From Succinatimonas hippei (lineage in GTDB: Bacteria > Pseudomonadota > Gammaproteobacteria > Enterobacterales > Succinivibrionaceae): a DNA stretch of 31,601 nt. The number at the start of each line of letters is the position of its first letter. Positions within the stretch are counted from its first letter, which is position 1. The notes beneath the pieces were generated by a model. The model made no database searches. It was not told the origin of the DNA and saw only the letters and a list, made by a program, of their open reading frames with translations. The position numbers and the translations under genes were made by a program. The stretch is taken from NCBI GenBank assembly GCA_004557545.1, contig SFGV01000015.1:1-31601 (forward strand), written 5' to 3'. This document shows, one piece after another, positions 31,171 through 31,601 of the stretch.

Positions 31171-31601
31171 TTCTAAATTAAACCGTGTTATTACAACCTG
31201 TTACGCATTGAGGTTGTAGTAATGTCTGTTATAGCCTCAAATTATTTTTTCGACATTCTGATACTGGTTTTACCCCTCTTGTCCGTAAGCAGTTCGCAGT
31301 CAGGCCTGATGCCTGAGTTTTTGAACAGAGCGTCGGTTAAGTCGGTTCTGGTAAATCCGGCCGTGTAGTATTTACCTGTCTTCACAATCAACATCTCGCG
31401 CAAAGCCCTGATGATCTCAAAGGCGGTAGCAAGTCTAGGGAGCGTGGCGTTTACCTTCTTCTCTAAAACCCTGAATACGGTAAGCGCCATAAAGCAGGTG
31501 ATGAAATAAGCTTTAATACGGTTCTCAAGCCTGACAAACACCGGTCCTGCCTTAAGCTCTGATTTCATGAGCATAAATGACTCTTCCCCGATTTATCAGA
31601 A
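31171..31601 (-). mobile_element. IS1634-family insertion sequence, partial at window edge
   Basis: The element's transposase 3' end is at 31242. Beyond it, before esterase similarity begins, lies an end-like region with the imperfect palindrome TTACAACCT/AGGTTGTA-G-TAA (31191-31222). The position right at the break of the esterase suggests that the element inserted into that gene. The exact terminus cannot be set without the other end. Confidence 0.6.
31242..31601 (-). CDS. IS1634-family transposase, C-terminal part (cut by window edge)
   Basis: The frame runs through the window end; the visible part reads SDKSGEESFMLMKSELKAGP and continues VFVRLENRIKAYFITCFMALTVFRVLEKK. This is the E-E-S-F ... 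K-S-E-L-x-A-x-P-V-x-V-R ... R-I-x-A-H/Y-F block containing the catalytic glutamate of IS4/IS1634 DDE transposases. The C-terminal 60 residues are also of that type. The N-terminal part lies outside the window, so intactness cannot be judged. Confidence 0.75.

Noticed and set aside
1..31601. CRISPR array or integrated prophage
   Set aside because: No regularly spaced direct repeats and no phage structural, integrase or lysis genes were seen.

Overview
The window reads as a chromosomal segment of a gammaproteobacterium. The tRNA-Gly(GCC)/Cys(GCA)/Leu(UAA) cluster has the same order as glyW-cysT-leuZ of enteric bacteria. The xseA, tatABC, MalS-type amylase, YbjJ-type transporter, YqgA-type DUF554 protein, PbpC and alpha-2-macroglobulin genes are all of gammaproteobacterial type. 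Strings of fermentative and transport genes, twin chemoreceptors and IS200/IS605, ISL3 and IS1634 debris would suit a gut anaerobe of the Succinivibrionaceae. That family placement is inference, not something the sequence proves.

Layout. 1-110: end of an IS200/IS605-like element that mostly lies outside the window. 227-3822: a secreted MalS-like alpha-amylase (minus) divergent from an MFS transporter (plus), with about 570 bp of regulatory DNA between them. 3895-4197: a roughly 300 bp relic of a second IS605-like element, retaining the TnpB C-terminus and both ends, next to a small lipoprotein gene. 4957-9559: an NCS2/AzgA purine permease, then a 1052-residue TerB_C-type protein of unknown role. 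9655-11537: xseA and, divergently, the three-tRNA operon. 11607-16447: a DUF554 membrane protein and two tandem paralogous chemoreceptors of identical length. 16563-17265: a truncated ISL3 transposase and a possible small ORF. 17341-19197: one reading frame joining the C-terminal half of an APC amino-acid permease to a complete iron-dependent alcohol dehydrogenase. 19550-21972: a Tat-signal HD-domain protein immediately followed by tatA-tatB-tatC. 22083-30332: a thioester-less alpha-2-macroglobulin and PBP1C, the usual envelope pair, here separated by a gene with an in-frame stop and a PTS_EIIC_2/PfoR-like membrane protein. 30435-31601: a frameshifted, truncated type-B carboxylesterase next to an IS1634-type transposase that runs off the window.

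Genes that work together: amylase and MFS may share a regulatory region for polysaccharide use. The HD protein is probably a client of the translocase encoded just downstream. A2M and PBP1C are envelope-defence and repair partners in other Proteobacteria. The two chemoreceptors share their signalling tips and could sit in one array.

The most unusual items are: the truncated permease/alcohol dehydrogenase fusion; the large TerB_C protein; the Tat substrate leading the tatABC operon; a two-helix structure found at both IS605-like ends whose arms differ by compensatory changes; and several broken genes, with an in-frame TAA or one-base homopolymer slips, that need read-level checking.
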